In this document: positions 7,511-17,047 of the stretch, in pieces
How the letters are laid out: each line of letters begins with the position of its first letter
How positions within the stretch are numbered: the stretch's first letter is position 1
Virus record (IMG/VR): IMGVR_UViG_3300028844_002929
Coordinates: 1-61,223 of that record
Direction: 5' to 3' (one strand)
Length of the DNA stretch: 61,223 nt
Source of the DNA: a virus
Notes under the pieces: model-generated
Told to the model about the DNA's origin: nothing
Databases searched by the model: none
What the model saw: only the letters and a program-made list of their open reading frames with translations
Translations under genes and position numbers: made by a program

Positions 7511-7512
7511 TT

Positions 7513-7821
7513 TCATTGGCAGTCTTTTTGCCTGAGCTCGTCCACGAGCACCTCTAGGTGTGCAATGCGCTTCTCAACGTGCATCAGCCTTAAGTTCTGC
7601 TCCGCATCATCAGGTAGGCTGCCCATCTCTCCTCGTGGCCACTTCACCCTGAATTCAGAGTTCAGCTCTATCTCCTGGTTGTGACGCAGCGTTTCAAGCT
7701 CCAGGTTATTGAGCGAAGAAATAATGGTAAAGTACAAGGTGACCGCAGCACCTACGCCCAAGACGATTTGAATCAACCACTTGATGTTGATCCCCATGCT
7801 GGTGTTGTCGTCAAGATTCAT
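7513..7821 (-). CDS. Small membrane protein with coiled-coil (lysis module)
   Basis: 102 aa. One transmembrane helix at residues about 12-32 (IKWLIQIVLGVGAAVTLYF), then a charged region ELNSEFRVKWPRGEMGSLPD that I recognise as a highly conserved block in small membrane proteins of marine phages, then a coiled coil (HVEKRIAHLEVLVDEL). It is the last late gene, next to the 3-TM holin, so a spanin-like or holin-modulating role is possible. Function not established. Confidence 0.75.
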   Translation of the reverse strand: MNLDDNTSMGINIKWLIQIVLGVGAAVTLYFTIISSLNNLELETLRHNQEIELNSEFRVKWPRGEMGSLPDDAEQNLRLMHVEKRIAHLEVLVDELRQKDCQ

Positions 7822-7841
7822 TGTGTTAAGAGAATGTTATG

Positions 7842-7849
7842 TACCTTTG
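7842..7849 (+). promoter_or_regulatory. Rightward TAnnTTTG element
   Basis: TACCTTTG followed by TAAG and then ATG at 7854, the same 4-nt spacing as several leftward late promoters, but facing the opposite way within the lysis genes. Confidence 0.4.
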
Positions 7850-7853
7850 TAAG

Positions 7854-7907
7854 ATGATTGAATTTATAATTTTTGTGTTTGGCCTGGCGGTCATGGTCAA
7901 CGCCTGA
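7854..7907 (+). CDS. 17-aa hydrophobic micropeptide, opposite strand
   Basis: MIEFIIFVFGLAVMVNA: one acidic residue, then an all-hydrophobic stretch. It sits in the gap between the two leftward lysis genes and overlaps the holin gene's end. A promoter-like element lies 4 nt upstream. It could be a membrane peptide affecting lysis, or a chance frame. Confidence 0.3.
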   Translation: MIEFIIFVFGLAVMVNA

Positions 7908-8325
7908 CTTTTTCTACTGTTCGCCCCGCGAAGTATGCTCCGAATACTGTGAGCATAAGAATCTCTAAGAGGTTGATGTAGTTTTCTGGTGGCATAAACG
8001 AGGGGTCAACGCCATCCCATACGGTGAGGATCATATAGAAGAGGCAGAGGGCAATCAGCATCACTGGTCGGATGAGCTTCGCCAGTGTTACATCTGACTG
8101 GGCATCCGCTTTCCACCGATCCGTTACATTCTGCTGGGCCTCCATCTCCGAATCCAGTACTGCCTTGAAGCTCTCGCTGTCCAGGGTAGGGTCCTTGTCC
8201 ACCAAATTCTTGATGACACCTAAGACACCTCGATCGGGCAAGACATCGCCCACTACATCGAGAACAGAGGGCGCCTTGTCTTTCAGCCACTCCCCCACCT
8301 TCGTGTCCTTTAGCTTCTTGTTCAT
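7897..8325 (-). CDS. Three-TM holin (GTA_holin_3TM-like)
   Basis: 142 aa. A soluble charged N-terminal 80 residues precedes LIRPVMLIALCLFYMILTVW, a short loop, ENYINLLEILMLTVFGAYFA and a basic GRTVEKVRR end. This is the layout and wording of the 3-TM holin family first noted in gene transfer agents (RP-x-x-x and GGRSxEK endings). It should permeabilise the inner membrane at lysis. Start and upstream stop overlap as ATGA. Confidence 0.8.
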   Translation of the reverse strand: MNKKLKDTKVGEWLKDKAPSVLDVVGDVLPDRGVLGVIKNLVDKDPTLDSESFKAVLDSEMEAQQNVTDRWKADAQSDVTLAKLIRPVMLIALCLFYMILTVWDGVDPSFMPPENYINLLEILMLTVFGAYFAGRTVEKVRR

Positions 8326-11300
8326 CAGGGATCAGGCTTAAGGTATTGATCTGCATAACGAAGAAAGAGAATCATGAGTGTCTCAGTCCTAGAATCATGG
8401 GCAGCCAGTTCTTGATTGAGCTTGTAGTATTCATTGCGGGTACTGTCTGGAGAATTCCAGGTGTAGTCAAGCTCATTGATCTTACGTTTGATGGCAGCAC
8501 GTTGTGTACCCATACCTACACGGTTCATACCACTGAGGTCACGTTTCAGTGACAGTTCGCCTCCCCCCATCACCTGATTCAGCTGCTGCTGTACCAAGCC
8601 TGCCATGAGGTACGCTTCGTTACGATCGAACACGGAAGCGTCATCACCGAATACACGTCCGTCAACGGCATCCCTCTCAGGTTCCGTCATGTTCTCGTAC
8701 TTATCCCAGTCTAGAAAGTCTGTAAGTTGATCCCGCTGCGGAGCCAGGCGCTCTAGTGTTTCGTAGTAACGCTGTGCAATCTGATTGTTTGGGGCCTCCT
8801 CGTAGTAATACCTAACAACAGGTGTGTTGTTGGCACTCAACAAACGACTAGGTGTTTCTACGATCTGGCGAATCATGTCTGCACCCTGTCGAACCTCTTG
8901 CTCTTGATTGACATAAAAACTTTTATCGTTGGCAGGGATATCACTCTCCTTCACATACTCACCAGTATGGATGTGTTGATAGAACTCCTCAGCACCTACC
9001 TGCTTATTGACTGAATCCAGCTCAGCTTGCAAGGCCCCTTGCCCACTAGCAATGGTTTGTTTTGTGGAGTACCAGTTCCCTACACTGTTGAATGTCATAT
9101 AGACTCCCCCCATGTACGATTGAATAGGATACCACAAGTAGTCAGGATTAATATCGACGCCTCCAGATCGATAGTCATCGCCACCCGTGTTCAGGTTCAT
9201 CATCTGAAAAAACTCCTTCACAGGCTTAGGGGCCATGCGACTGCGCTCTGCGTTCGACATTTTACTGAGATACTCTGGCTCGATAGGCATACCATTGTAC
9301 ATCTCGTTAGTCATCACGTCAACGACAGGTTGTAAGGCACTGGGTAGCACAACATCTGCCATCTCTTTGGCAAAATTTGCACTAGGCTCTCGTGCTGCAT
9401 CCTCTACATAAGAGTGATCCGTAATCATCCAGGGGCTAAAGTTGTGCTTAAGCCCTGTGACTATGTCTCCACCTGCCTCCATCATACTCTGCCTTCCGTT
9501 CATCGTCTCTACTAATTCACGGCCCATGTCAGTGAAGAAACCTACGGCATACGGCTTAGGTAACTTAAGCATATCACCATCAGTTCCAGGTAGCATAATA
9601 ACGAAGTTGCGCTGAAGGGTGCTATGATCAAGCTGATCGTAGTAAGGGATGCCCGTCTCATCGACATCTCCAAAGAGCATGTTCCACTCTGTTAGGAATG
9701 CTCCAAACGCAACCCCTGCCGCTGTCATTTTCTGCATGATCTGCCTGCGGTTTTTGATTGGCTGACCATCCATATCTAGCTCAGGTTTCTTGGATGTAAC
9801 CATACGGGAAAAGTTGTCTAGTCCCTCTGCACTAGGGTTAAAGAACCAGTACCACTGACCAAGTTGATCAGTCATGCTCCCCTTACGATTAAAGTCTACA
9901 GAGAAGTCACGACCAAATGCTGTAGCGTACTCCCTGCTCACCCCTTGATCTCGCAATGCCATATAGCTGGCAAACCTCACGCCATTCTCTGCCGTATTGT
10001 TCATGGCCTCAATCATCTTGAAGAAGTTGACCCGATCAAAAGCGCTACGGGCTTTATCGTACCTCTTGGCAGGGTCAGTTTCCCTCTCTATCTGCTGCTG
10101 GATTTTAAGCATATCATCGAGGTGACCATAACCTGTGACAAGGCCGTCTTGCTTTGCCTCATTCCAATACTTGTGATGCTTGCGCGATAGGTTTGGATCC
10201 TTTACACCTCTTAATAAACCAGTGGTATTGAACTCATCTCTACCTACAGCGTACATAGCCATAGGAATCTTCTTTGTGACTTCTGCTAAGACCGTCGAGC
10301 TCTTAAGCTGGTTGCCCTTGGCGTCAGTTAATCCCCATCCAAACTCTTTTTGCGTGTTTACGTATGCGTTGTGATAGCCGAATACGATGTCCCTAACTGG
10401 AGCGTAGGTTACAAACAAAGGATTGTACGAGGTAAATGTCTTCCTGAACTTAGAAGTAAACTGAAAGAATGACTTCCCCATTCCTAGAAGGGCTTTCGTT
10501 TCGCGTGGACTAGCATTGGTTATCGCATCGACAAACCTATGACCACGGATAGTGACCATGTCCTCATCGCGTGCCCTTTCCACCCGATCAAACATCGGTT
10601 GGTTGCCTCTTCTCCTAGATCTGGCATCCCTATACATCTGATAGCGATCACGGTTTGTCTTGGATACCTCCTTATCTAAGAACATAATGTAATGCTCCTG
10701 GCCATCTTTGAAACTAAGCAGCACATTAGGGGCGAGGTTACCCTTAACGTCGCGGAGCGGGCCGACAGGGTCATCCTTAGAGCCATACTGAATGTGCTTC
10801 TCGTAGCTTTCTTTGGTGAACGTGCGATATGAAGAGTCAGGATACTCGTTAAAGAAATCCCAGTAGCTCTGCATGACTTTGTTCTTAGCAGCCAAGATGT
10901 AGTTACGTTCGTGCTGTTGCACCATGCGCCCGATTACGTCAGTGATCTGCCCCTCCCTACCCATGGACTCTCGGTAAGGATACCTTTCTGCAAACTCCTT
11001 AGGTACATTGGGGTAGGCTCCAGTGCTTACGGGTACACCATCGGCATCAATCTCTGATCCATAGAGTTGGATGTAGTTTTTAAATCGGGCTTTGCCGTCA
11101 ACATATGCTTGCTGACTGAGAAAGCCACTCTCATACATGATGTCCCAATTGCTATCAAAGTCCTTTCGCAAAACTTTGTTGAGCTTCTCGAAAGAAGTAA
11201 GTAGCTCATCAGGCAGTGCCTTAATAAACTGTCCTGCTGCTTCATCAGTAAAGCCACTACCTGACCGACTGTTGATACGATCCAGTTCATCTTGCTCATC

Positions 11301-14132
11301 CTGCCGCAATTGCTTCTTCGACATCAAAGTCTGACGCCTCTTCTGTGTCTCTGCCTTATTGTAGATGAAGTCATTGCGCTCTGAAGCATGGACAGCTTGA
11401 AGCAAATAGCTGAGAAATCCGTCTGTCGTTCTAGGGAAATCCTTAGGCAGAAGGTCAAACTCAGCTTCCGTAAGGCCCTTGCCCCATGCTAAAATCTGAT
11501 CATACATCCCGCCCTTGCCAACACGGGCGTCTTGATACCTCTTCAAGTAGTCCTCTGTCTGTGTGCCTAGGAGTTTATACAAGACCTCTGGGTCCATGCC
11601 TTTGTTCAACGGAGGACGTAAGCCACGCTTAGCCTCAGGTTCCTGACTCCACCTATCTAGTACCAACCTATCTAAAGAAGCTGAGCTACTCTTAGCTTCC
11701 TCATACCACCGAGCATATGGTCGCGTGGTGAGAGGGTACAGCGGCACAAGCTTTTGATCATTCTCACGAGGTACAAAGTAGAGAGATCCATCCCGCTCAG
11801 GGATACCATCTTGCAATGGCTTGAGAGGAACTTCGTTCTCTCCCCTCTCATAAAACATCTCTAGCTTATTACGCTGGACAGTGAGCTCTTCAAACTTCAC
11901 CTTTAGAACTTCCGATTCATCTTCTGTAGAAACGCGCAGCTTCCTGAGTAGATCGGTCTGCTCTAGGCTAATCACTCGAAGGGCTTCAATATCCTCAGGG
12001 TTCATGTTTGCATAGAACTCTTCATCCTGCAATAGCCTGCTGGTGCTAGGCGTGTTGTACAGATCCCTCAACTGCTGCTCCATCCTCTGCTTGTAAGCAG
12101 TGCTGACATCCTCACGTAGCAACTCTTTACGAAGAATCATCTCGGTCTGATGGAACTTCAGGTTGCGACCACCCCGCCCATACGAGTCTCTAGACAGTGC
12201 AATGCCAGTCATCACACCTGCAGAACTCATGCCACCAGCCAAGACTCCGCCTCTTACAGCAGCTTCCACGCCAACCTCCCTAAGCTCAGCCCATGTAGCT
12301 GTCCTACCTGCAAGCTCTTGCTCATCGGCATATTGCTGCATGGCTACGACCCCACTAATAGTCGCACCTTGAGGCACACTTATACCTGAAGCGATCAGGT
12401 GGTGCTTCCACCACTGCATCCCTGCCCCTGTGACATTGTTTGGCGCAATGCTACGCAAGCCACGAACAAAAGCCAGGCTGGTTACACCATCAACCACGAA
12501 GTTGGTTAGAAAAACCTTGCTTAAGAAACCGTTCTTGGCATTAGGGTTAGTCTCCTTCGCCCACTCTACTTTTGAATTAGGGTTTTCCTGCTCGAACTGC
12601 ATATAGCCCTCGTAGTCAAGGACCTCTTCTGTTTGAGGGTTGGTGTATGTCTGGAAGAACGGGCTGTCTACATACCGAGCAGCGGTTGTTGCCGTATGTA
12701 AAGTCGCCCCCTCTAAAGCAGTGAGTGCTACAATCCAGGTCGGCCCAATACCTGTCATACTAAGAGCCACACCAGATGGAACGAGAAGGCTCATAGTGGG
12801 GGCCGCCTCTAGGAATCCCCCCATTGCCTGCTCTGCTTTCTGTTGAAACTCAGCTTCAGTAATCCCCTGCTCGTACTGTCGCGTGGTCCCCCTGGTTTCT
12901 TCGGCACGCTTAGCATAGTCCTTTGCAAGTTGGGGTTCATTCGAAAGCATAGCCCATGCAGAAAGCAGATCCATTTCCCCCGCTTCCAGCATATCGGCTA
13001 CGTATCCCGTCCACTTAGGTACAGGAAACTGGAACCCGCCCGTACCATTACGTCCATCACCACCATACATCTGCCAGCCTTCCCAACGAGCAAAGGGTAC
13101 ATTGCCTACAATGCCATCCTTATCCATGTCAAGCATAGTACCATACTCTTCCAGGAAGTACTGCTCAAGACCCTCGATGTACGCGTCATCTGTTTGATAC
13201 TCCGTAGGCAGCATCTTCAGGTACTGTTCGGCTAGGGAATCATACAAGGTCTTCTCCATATACTGAGAAACCTCGTACTTCAGGTCAGCCCTAGACTTCA
13301 TCTGCTTATTGGGGAACATCATAGATTCGACAGGAATCTCAGGCGCCCCGTCAACAGGGCGTCCTTCATTGTCCCGCCAGTACAGCATACCCTTGTAATT
13401 CTTAGCGTTGTTCTCAGCACTGCCTTCGTGGAACATACTGATGTTCATCTGCTGCAGGATATCAGGGCTTTGCATAGCCAAGTCCCCGATGGCACTGAAC
13501 CCTTCAAACGCAGGGGTGTTTCCAAAGACAACCTGCTGCATGATGTCATTAACCTGTTGGCCCTGCTCTTCATTCCAATTGAAAAGCTTTTGGCTGCGCG
13601 AAATCACATCGACCCCAGCTATCTCCGCTAGACTATAAAAAGCCTCTGGACTTTTCAGAGCCTGCTCGTAGGCATTGACGTCTTGAACTGATTCCGCAAT
13701 GACATCAGCCTGATTAAATTTGCGCGAATCAAACGGGGAGTCTACTAAAATCTGATGAGCTGACTGAGCAGCATCTCTCCTTCGAGCCTCGTAGTTCGGA
13801 CCTTCGTAATTAAGACCAGGTACATCCTGCTCGATAGACCCTGGATCCAATGTGGAAGGAGAGTCCAAAGAAGTTGCCGCTTCTACCGAAGGAGGCGGAG
13901 AAAGTTGTGGGGTTCCCCCAAGTGCGGTCTCGTCTTTTTTTTTTAAAGGATCGGATACACCGTAATCAATCTGCCCCTGGTACTGTGGGTATTGCTCCTC
14001 AATAGATCGAGCCACCTCCTCATCACTCATGTTGTCATAAGTACCAGGACTTTTCTGCCTGATTTGAGCAGCAAAATCCTGGACTGTGAAGATTGTCGAT
14101 GGTCCTGTGACCCCTGTTGGTTCTGTAATCAT
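8325..14132 (-). CDS. Giant internal virion/polyvalent protein (LPD38-like region)
   Basis: 1935 aa. The N-terminus (FAAQIRQKSPGTYDNMSDEE, then YPQYQGQIDYG) is a short motif frequent at the start of phage ejection proteins. Around residue 1240 the sequence FTSYNPLFVTYAPVRDIVFG matches the pattern of large polyvalent protein-associated domain 38, found in MuF-type polyproteins. Hydrophobic stretches occur at about residues 435-475 and 620-650. It is probably packaged and ejected with the DNA into the host. It is translated just before the holin and just after another virion protein, 3 nt away. Confidence 0.75.
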   Translation of the reverse strand: MITEPTGVTGPSTIFTVQDFAAQIRQKSPGTYDNMSDEEVARSIEEQYPQYQGQIDYGVSDPLKKKDETALGGTPQLSPPPSVEAATSLDSPSTLDPGSIEQDVPGLNYEGPNYEARRRDAAQSAHQILVDSPFDSRKFNQADVIAESVQDVNAYEQALKSPEAFYSLAEIAGVDVISRSQKLFNWNEEQGQQVNDIMQQVVFGNTPAFEGFSAIGDLAMQSPDILQQMNISMFHEGSAENNAKNYKGMLYWRDNEGRPVDGAPEIPVESMMFPNKQMKSRADLKYEVSQYMEKTLYDSLAEQYLKMLPTEYQTDDAYIEGLEQYFLEEYGTMLDMDKDGIVGNVPFARWEGWQMYGGDGRNGTGGFQFPVPKWTGYVADMLEAGEMDLLSAWAMLSNEPQLAKDYAKRAEETRGTTRQYEQGITEAEFQQKAEQAMGGFLEAAPTMSLLVPSGVALSMTGIGPTWIVALTALEGATLHTATTAARYVDSPFFQTYTNPQTEEVLDYEGYMQFEQENPNSKVEWAKETNPNAKNGFLSKVFLTNFVVDGVTSLAFVRGLRSIAPNNVTGAGMQWWKHHLIASGISVPQGATISGVVAMQQYADEQELAGRTATWAELREVGVEAAVRGGVLAGGMSSAGVMTGIALSRDSYGRGGRNLKFHQTEMILRKELLREDVSTAYKQRMEQQLRDLYNTPSTSRLLQDEEFYANMNPEDIEALRVISLEQTDLLRKLRVSTEDESEVLKVKFEELTVQRNKLEMFYERGENEVPLKPLQDGIPERDGSLYFVPRENDQKLVPLYPLTTRPYARWYEEAKSSSASLDRLVLDRWSQEPEAKRGLRPPLNKGMDPEVLYKLLGTQTEDYLKRYQDARVGKGGMYDQILAWGKGLTEAEFDLLPKDFPRTTDGFLSYLLQAVHASERNDFIYNKAETQKRRQTLMSKKQLRQDEQDELDRINSRSGSGFTDEAAGQFIKALPDELLTSFEKLNKVLRKDFDSNWDIMYESGFLSQQAYVDGKARFKNYIQLYGSEIDADGVPVSTGAYPNVPKEFAERYPYRESMGREGQITDVIGRMVQQHERNYILAAKNKVMQSYWDFFNEYPDSSYRTFTKESYEKHIQYGSKDDPVGPLRDVKGNLAPNVLLSFKDGQEHYIMFLDKEVSKTNRDRYQMYRDARSRRRGNQPMFDRVERARDEDMVTIRGHRFVDAITNASPRETKALLGMGKSFFQFTSKFRKTFTSYNPLFVTYAPVRDIVFGYHNAYVNTQKEFGWGLTDAKGNQLKSSTVLAEVTKKIPMAMYAVGRDEFNTTGLLRGVKDPNLSRKHHKYWNEAKQDGLVTGYGHLDDMLKIQQQIERETDPAKRYDKARSAFDRVNFFKMIEAMNNTAENGVRFASYMALRDQGVSREYATAFGRDFSVDFNRKGSMTDQLGQWYWFFNPSAEGLDNFSRMVTSKKPELDMDGQPIKNRRQIMQKMTAAGVAFGAFLTEWNMLFGDVDETGIPYYDQLDHSTLQRNFVIMLPGTDGDMLKLPKPYAVGFFTDMGRELVETMNGRQSMMEAGGDIVTGLKHNFSPWMITDHSYVEDAAREPSANFAKEMADVVLPSALQPVVDVMTNEMYNGMPIEPEYLSKMSNAERSRMAPKPVKEFFQMMNLNTGGDDYRSGGVDINPDYLWYPIQSYMGGVYMTFNSVGNWYSTKQTIASGQGALQAELDSVNKQVGAEEFYQHIHTGEYVKESDIPANDKSFYVNQEQEVRQGADMIRQIVETPSRLLSANNTPVVRYYYEEAPNNQIAQRYYETLERLAPQRDQLTDFLDWDKYENMTEPERDAVDGRVFGDDASVFDRNEAYLMAGLVQQQLNQVMGGGELSLKRDLSGMNRVGMGTQRAAIKRKINELDYTWNSPDSTRNEYYKLNQELAAHDSRTETLMILFLRYADQYLKPDP

Positions 14133-14135
14133 CCT

Positions 14136-15833
14136 TTAATTTCTACTTCCAGTTCCTGGTCGGCCTTGATTTGATGATCGCACACCCAGTGGGTTAGGGT
14201 CTACCAAACCTAGCAACTGTACCAAAGAGCTTGGTGGGTTGGCGTTTAACAATGCCTGCTGAACGTTAGACAAAATTGCTGATTCGCTTGGTGTACGTTT
14301 AGTCTGATCCATAGAGATTGCAACAGGTGTTACGTGACCTACAGGCTGGACCATCAAGATGTCATTGCGATCATCAATCTTTCCTATTCCTGACACCTCA
14401 ATGTTGGCATACGGATTACCCCTCACCATCTGATCAATCAATGAAACTAGAGTGTTGTCGGTTGGTGTGTTTGCTCCTTTGCTAAAGTTTCCAGTTAGCG
14501 GATTAAACTTGACAAACTTTTTTTCGAGCCAAAACGCAGCACCTCTAGCAAAATCAGGCTTTAAGAAGTCACCCTTTATTGTTTGGATTCCTTGGCTGCC
14601 TAAAGATTGAATACCCAGCATTTGAAGTTGACCAATGGGCTTCTGTTTTTGAGGATCATTGTTTGCCGAAAAATTCAACACCTCTGTGTTGCTCCAGTAC
14701 TGACTAGCCAGTACATCAGTCAGCTCAGAAGGCATGGCCGCTTCGTCGTAAAGAGTTTCCAAGGGCCTACCTGATCCACTACCCTTTGGTAGGAAATATT
14801 TCACCATGGGCTCGAAGACATCATTCCATTCTTTCTTGAGCTCCTGCTTAATGGTGGTGGAGAGCGTTGGATAGTCCTCTTGTGCCTTGGCATCCAGGTC
14901 AAACATCTCAACCAGTACCTCTGGTGGCATCTGTGCTGCAATTTGATTGTACCTATCACTGTCAGGGTTGCGCATGTCCATCATAATGCGCTCAGCTGCA
15001 GCCATCCTCCACTCGTATGATTCAGACTCACGATTGCTTGTCGCAAAATCCATAGGGTCCTGCCAGTGCCGACTTAAGTTAGCAGTGATGGCGCTCCAGT
15101 CGTATTCATTTCTACGGCCAGAGTAGCTACCTGCAATATCTTGAGCGATCTCTTCGTACTGACGGGGGGCAACACGCATGGTGCTAGGAGAAAACCAACT
15201 CTCATCATTGAAGTGCTTCCCCATGCGCCCATCAATCTCTGTTGCACTTACTGGTTGCCCTGTTGTAGGGTCAACGTCGAAGCCCATGACACTGAACGAA
15301 CCGTCACGGTTGTATACGTTGTGCGCACCTTGCAACAACCCTTTTGTCTGGTAGTTCCATTTCTCCTGAAACTCCTGCATGCTGGCGTTCAACCTACGGT
15401 CAGCAGGAAGTGATGCCTGCATGGTGCTATACGACTCAGTATTGGGATCGATATACCCAGGGTATTCCTGGGCCTTGTTAATCATGTCTTGATTTACTTT
15501 GTACTTGTCTACAGAACTGACAAAGCTTTCATACTTCATCTTCATCATCCCTGGAGCAAGGCTAGGATCCATGGCTAAGATCTGAGGCACCTCTTCACTC
15601 TTGAAACGTTCCCATGCTTCAGTGACGTAAGGCTTATAGAACGGGTGGATGTCTTGCTCAATACCCCCCAACTGAGCCAAAGCCTTAGATCGCGCATCAT
15701 TCGCTGCCTTCAACGCATCGGCCTGTTGCTTTCGCCCAGCTGCATACGCCTTATTACGAGCAATGTATGCCTGGGGGATCATCTCCATCCCCTTAGTCAG
15801 GTCAGGTATAGCAATCTTTCCTGTATACTTCAT
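14136..15833 (-). CDS. Internal virion protein, unknown family
   Basis: 565 aa, soluble, rich in Met/Gln/Ala, predicted helical N-terminus (YIARNKAYAAGRKQQADAL) and a C-terminus ending in a Gly/Arg/Ser tail. It lies between two putative ejection-type proteins with ATGA and 3-nt spacing, so it probably belongs to the same internal or tail complex. No known domain recognised. Confidence 0.7.
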   Translation of the reverse strand: MKYTGKIAIPDLTKGMEMIPQAYIARNKAYAAGRKQQADALKAANDARSKALAQLGGIEQDIHPFYKPYVTEAWERFKSEEVPQILAMDPSLAPGMMKMKYESFVSSVDKYKVNQDMINKAQEYPGYIDPNTESYSTMQASLPADRRLNASMQEFQEKWNYQTKGLLQGAHNVYNRDGSFSVMGFDVDPTTGQPVSATEIDGRMGKHFNDESWFSPSTMRVAPRQYEEIAQDIAGSYSGRRNEYDWSAITANLSRHWQDPMDFATSNRESESYEWRMAAAERIMMDMRNPDSDRYNQIAAQMPPEVLVEMFDLDAKAQEDYPTLSTTIKQELKKEWNDVFEPMVKYFLPKGSGSGRPLETLYDEAAMPSELTDVLASQYWSNTEVLNFSANNDPQKQKPIGQLQMLGIQSLGSQGIQTIKGDFLKPDFARGAAFWLEKKFVKFNPLTGNFSKGANTPTDNTLVSLIDQMVRGNPYANIEVSGIGKIDDRNDILMVQPVGHVTPVAISMDQTKRTPSESAILSNVQQALLNANPPSSLVQLLGLVDPNPLGVRSSNQGRPGTGSRN

Positions 15834-17026
15834 GCCTCTTGGAATTGCGGTAAGGAGAAGAGCATGCTCATATAGTTCAGCAGCCCCTCGGCGTCCCGTC
15901 CTTCCACAAAGTCTTCGATCTTATCTGTCTGCTCTGGGTTAAACACGATCTCCCCTCCAGTCAACTCACCTTCCTTCTGTCCGTTCTCCTCGTCGATGAT
16001 TGCCTTCTTGTTAGTCTCGTGGCTGAACTCCCCTTCAGTCACACCACCACCCTCGGCGATGTAGCCACCCTTCTCATTACGGTAAAACTGGCCTATGCCT
16101 AATCCAGATTGATTAGGGAAGTCATCGACGTCCATACCGACTGGATTGATCTGCATGCCGAATGGCAAGGGGGGTAGGTCAAGCTCAACGTTGAGTGAAT
16201 CTAAACCGACACCTGTACTATAATTGTTGAGCCCGCCTGCACCCTGAGAAAAAGCACTGTTGTTTATCCCAAAAGGAGTCCCTGAATTATACAGAGCATC
16301 ATGCTGCGCCTCTGTTCCATCAAAAACCTCTTGAGACCTCCCCATAATTCTTTCAAAAGGGGTATCACCCTCATTGAGGTAGTTGATCTCAGTACCATCA
16401 GCACCTCCGCCACCGCCCTGACGCTGGGCTCTTGCCAAGGCCCGCTGATTAGGCGTACCTGAAGCAGCAATCAGTGAGCTGCTTAGGGTGGTGCCTGCTG
16501 CTGCAAACTGTTCCGCCGCCGCTGCCTTACTACCGAAGTAAGCGTCCATGCCCGTGTTGATGCGGGCTAGGTCACGCTCCCTGGTGTCAGCGATGTTAAA
16601 CTCCATGCCGCGCTTAGTGTCTTCAAGACCTTCAGCCCGCTTAGTAAGCCCCGCTTCACCTTGAAGTTTCATGAGCGCACCCTCTAACCGAGCGTCACGC
16701 TTACCCTTCATTACGTCTTTGACCTTTCCAATAGCAGCCATCTCCTCACGGGAGTCGCCGATGCCCGCCATCATCTGTGAGGCGATCTCATCTGCGTCTG
16801 CTACACCAGCTTTGGATAGCTCCTCGGCAATCTGATAGTGGGTGTCCCGTAGCTTATAGCTCTGCTGCGAAAGTCCTACGTCGTCAGCAATCTTAGACAG
16901 GCGGTTGATGGACAGATCATAATCTGCCTCCCCGCCCGCTGCCAAGGCTTCACCTTCTTCCCCTAGCTTTTGATTCTCCTTGTACCCTAAGTACTGACCT
17001 GCTGCAAATGGTATTAACTGCCACAT
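15830..17026 (-). CDS. Virion protein with C-terminal GG-E-hook region
   Basis: 398 aa. A short hydrophobic start (MWQLIPFAAGQYLGY) is followed by long helices rich in Ala/Glu/Arg (residues 30-190), a Gly-rich hinge, and a C-terminal region GGYIAEGGGVTEGEFSHE then LTGGEIVFNPEQ, a pattern common in internal or tape-like proteins of Bacteroidetes phages. The start ATG is 8 nt from a TACTTTTG element, making it the first gene of the ejection-protein transcript. Confidence 0.7.
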   Translation of the reverse strand: MWQLIPFAAGQYLGYKENQKLGEEGEALAAGGEADYDLSINRLSKIADDVGLSQQSYKLRDTHYQIAEELSKAGVADADEIASQMMAGIGDSREEMAAIGKVKDVMKGKRDARLEGALMKLQGEAGLTKRAEGLEDTKRGMEFNIADTRERDLARINTGMDAYFGSKAAAAEQFAAAGTTLSSSLIAASGTPNQRALARAQRQGGGGGADGTEINYLNEGDTPFERIMGRSQEVFDGTEAQHDALYNSGTPFGINNSAFSQGAGGLNNYSTGVGLDSLNVELDLPPLPFGMQINPVGMDVDDFPNQSGLGIGQFYRNEKGGYIAEGGGVTEGEFSHETNKKAIIDEENGQKEGELTGGEIVFNPEQTDKIEDFVEGRDAEGLLNYMSMLFSLPQFQEA

Positions 17027-17034
17027 TATTATTA

Positions 17035-17042
17035 CAAAAGTA
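17035..17042 (-). promoter_or_regulatory. TAnnTTTG promoter for the ejection/lysis group
   Basis: TACTTTTG on the minus strand, 8 nt before ATG 17026 in a short intergenic gap. No clear -33 TTG is visible at the usual distance. Confidence 0.6.
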
Positions 17043-17047
17043 AATGA

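Larger units (their letters stand above)
7312..7512. other. Convergent intergenic region with nested stems
   Basis: Gene-poor stretch between the ends of the early (+) and late (-) blocks. It holds perfect inverted repeats: 7331-7338 with 7387-7394 (CCTTGCCT), 7335-7342 with 7360-7367 (GCCTGATC), 7379-7385 with 7404-7410 (GAGGGAG), 7447-7454 with 7461-7468 and 7491-7497 with 7504-7510. The first two pairs compete for the same bases. A leftward promoter lies at 7424-7431. The region must terminate both blocks but is more complex than a plain terminator. Confidence 0.7.
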
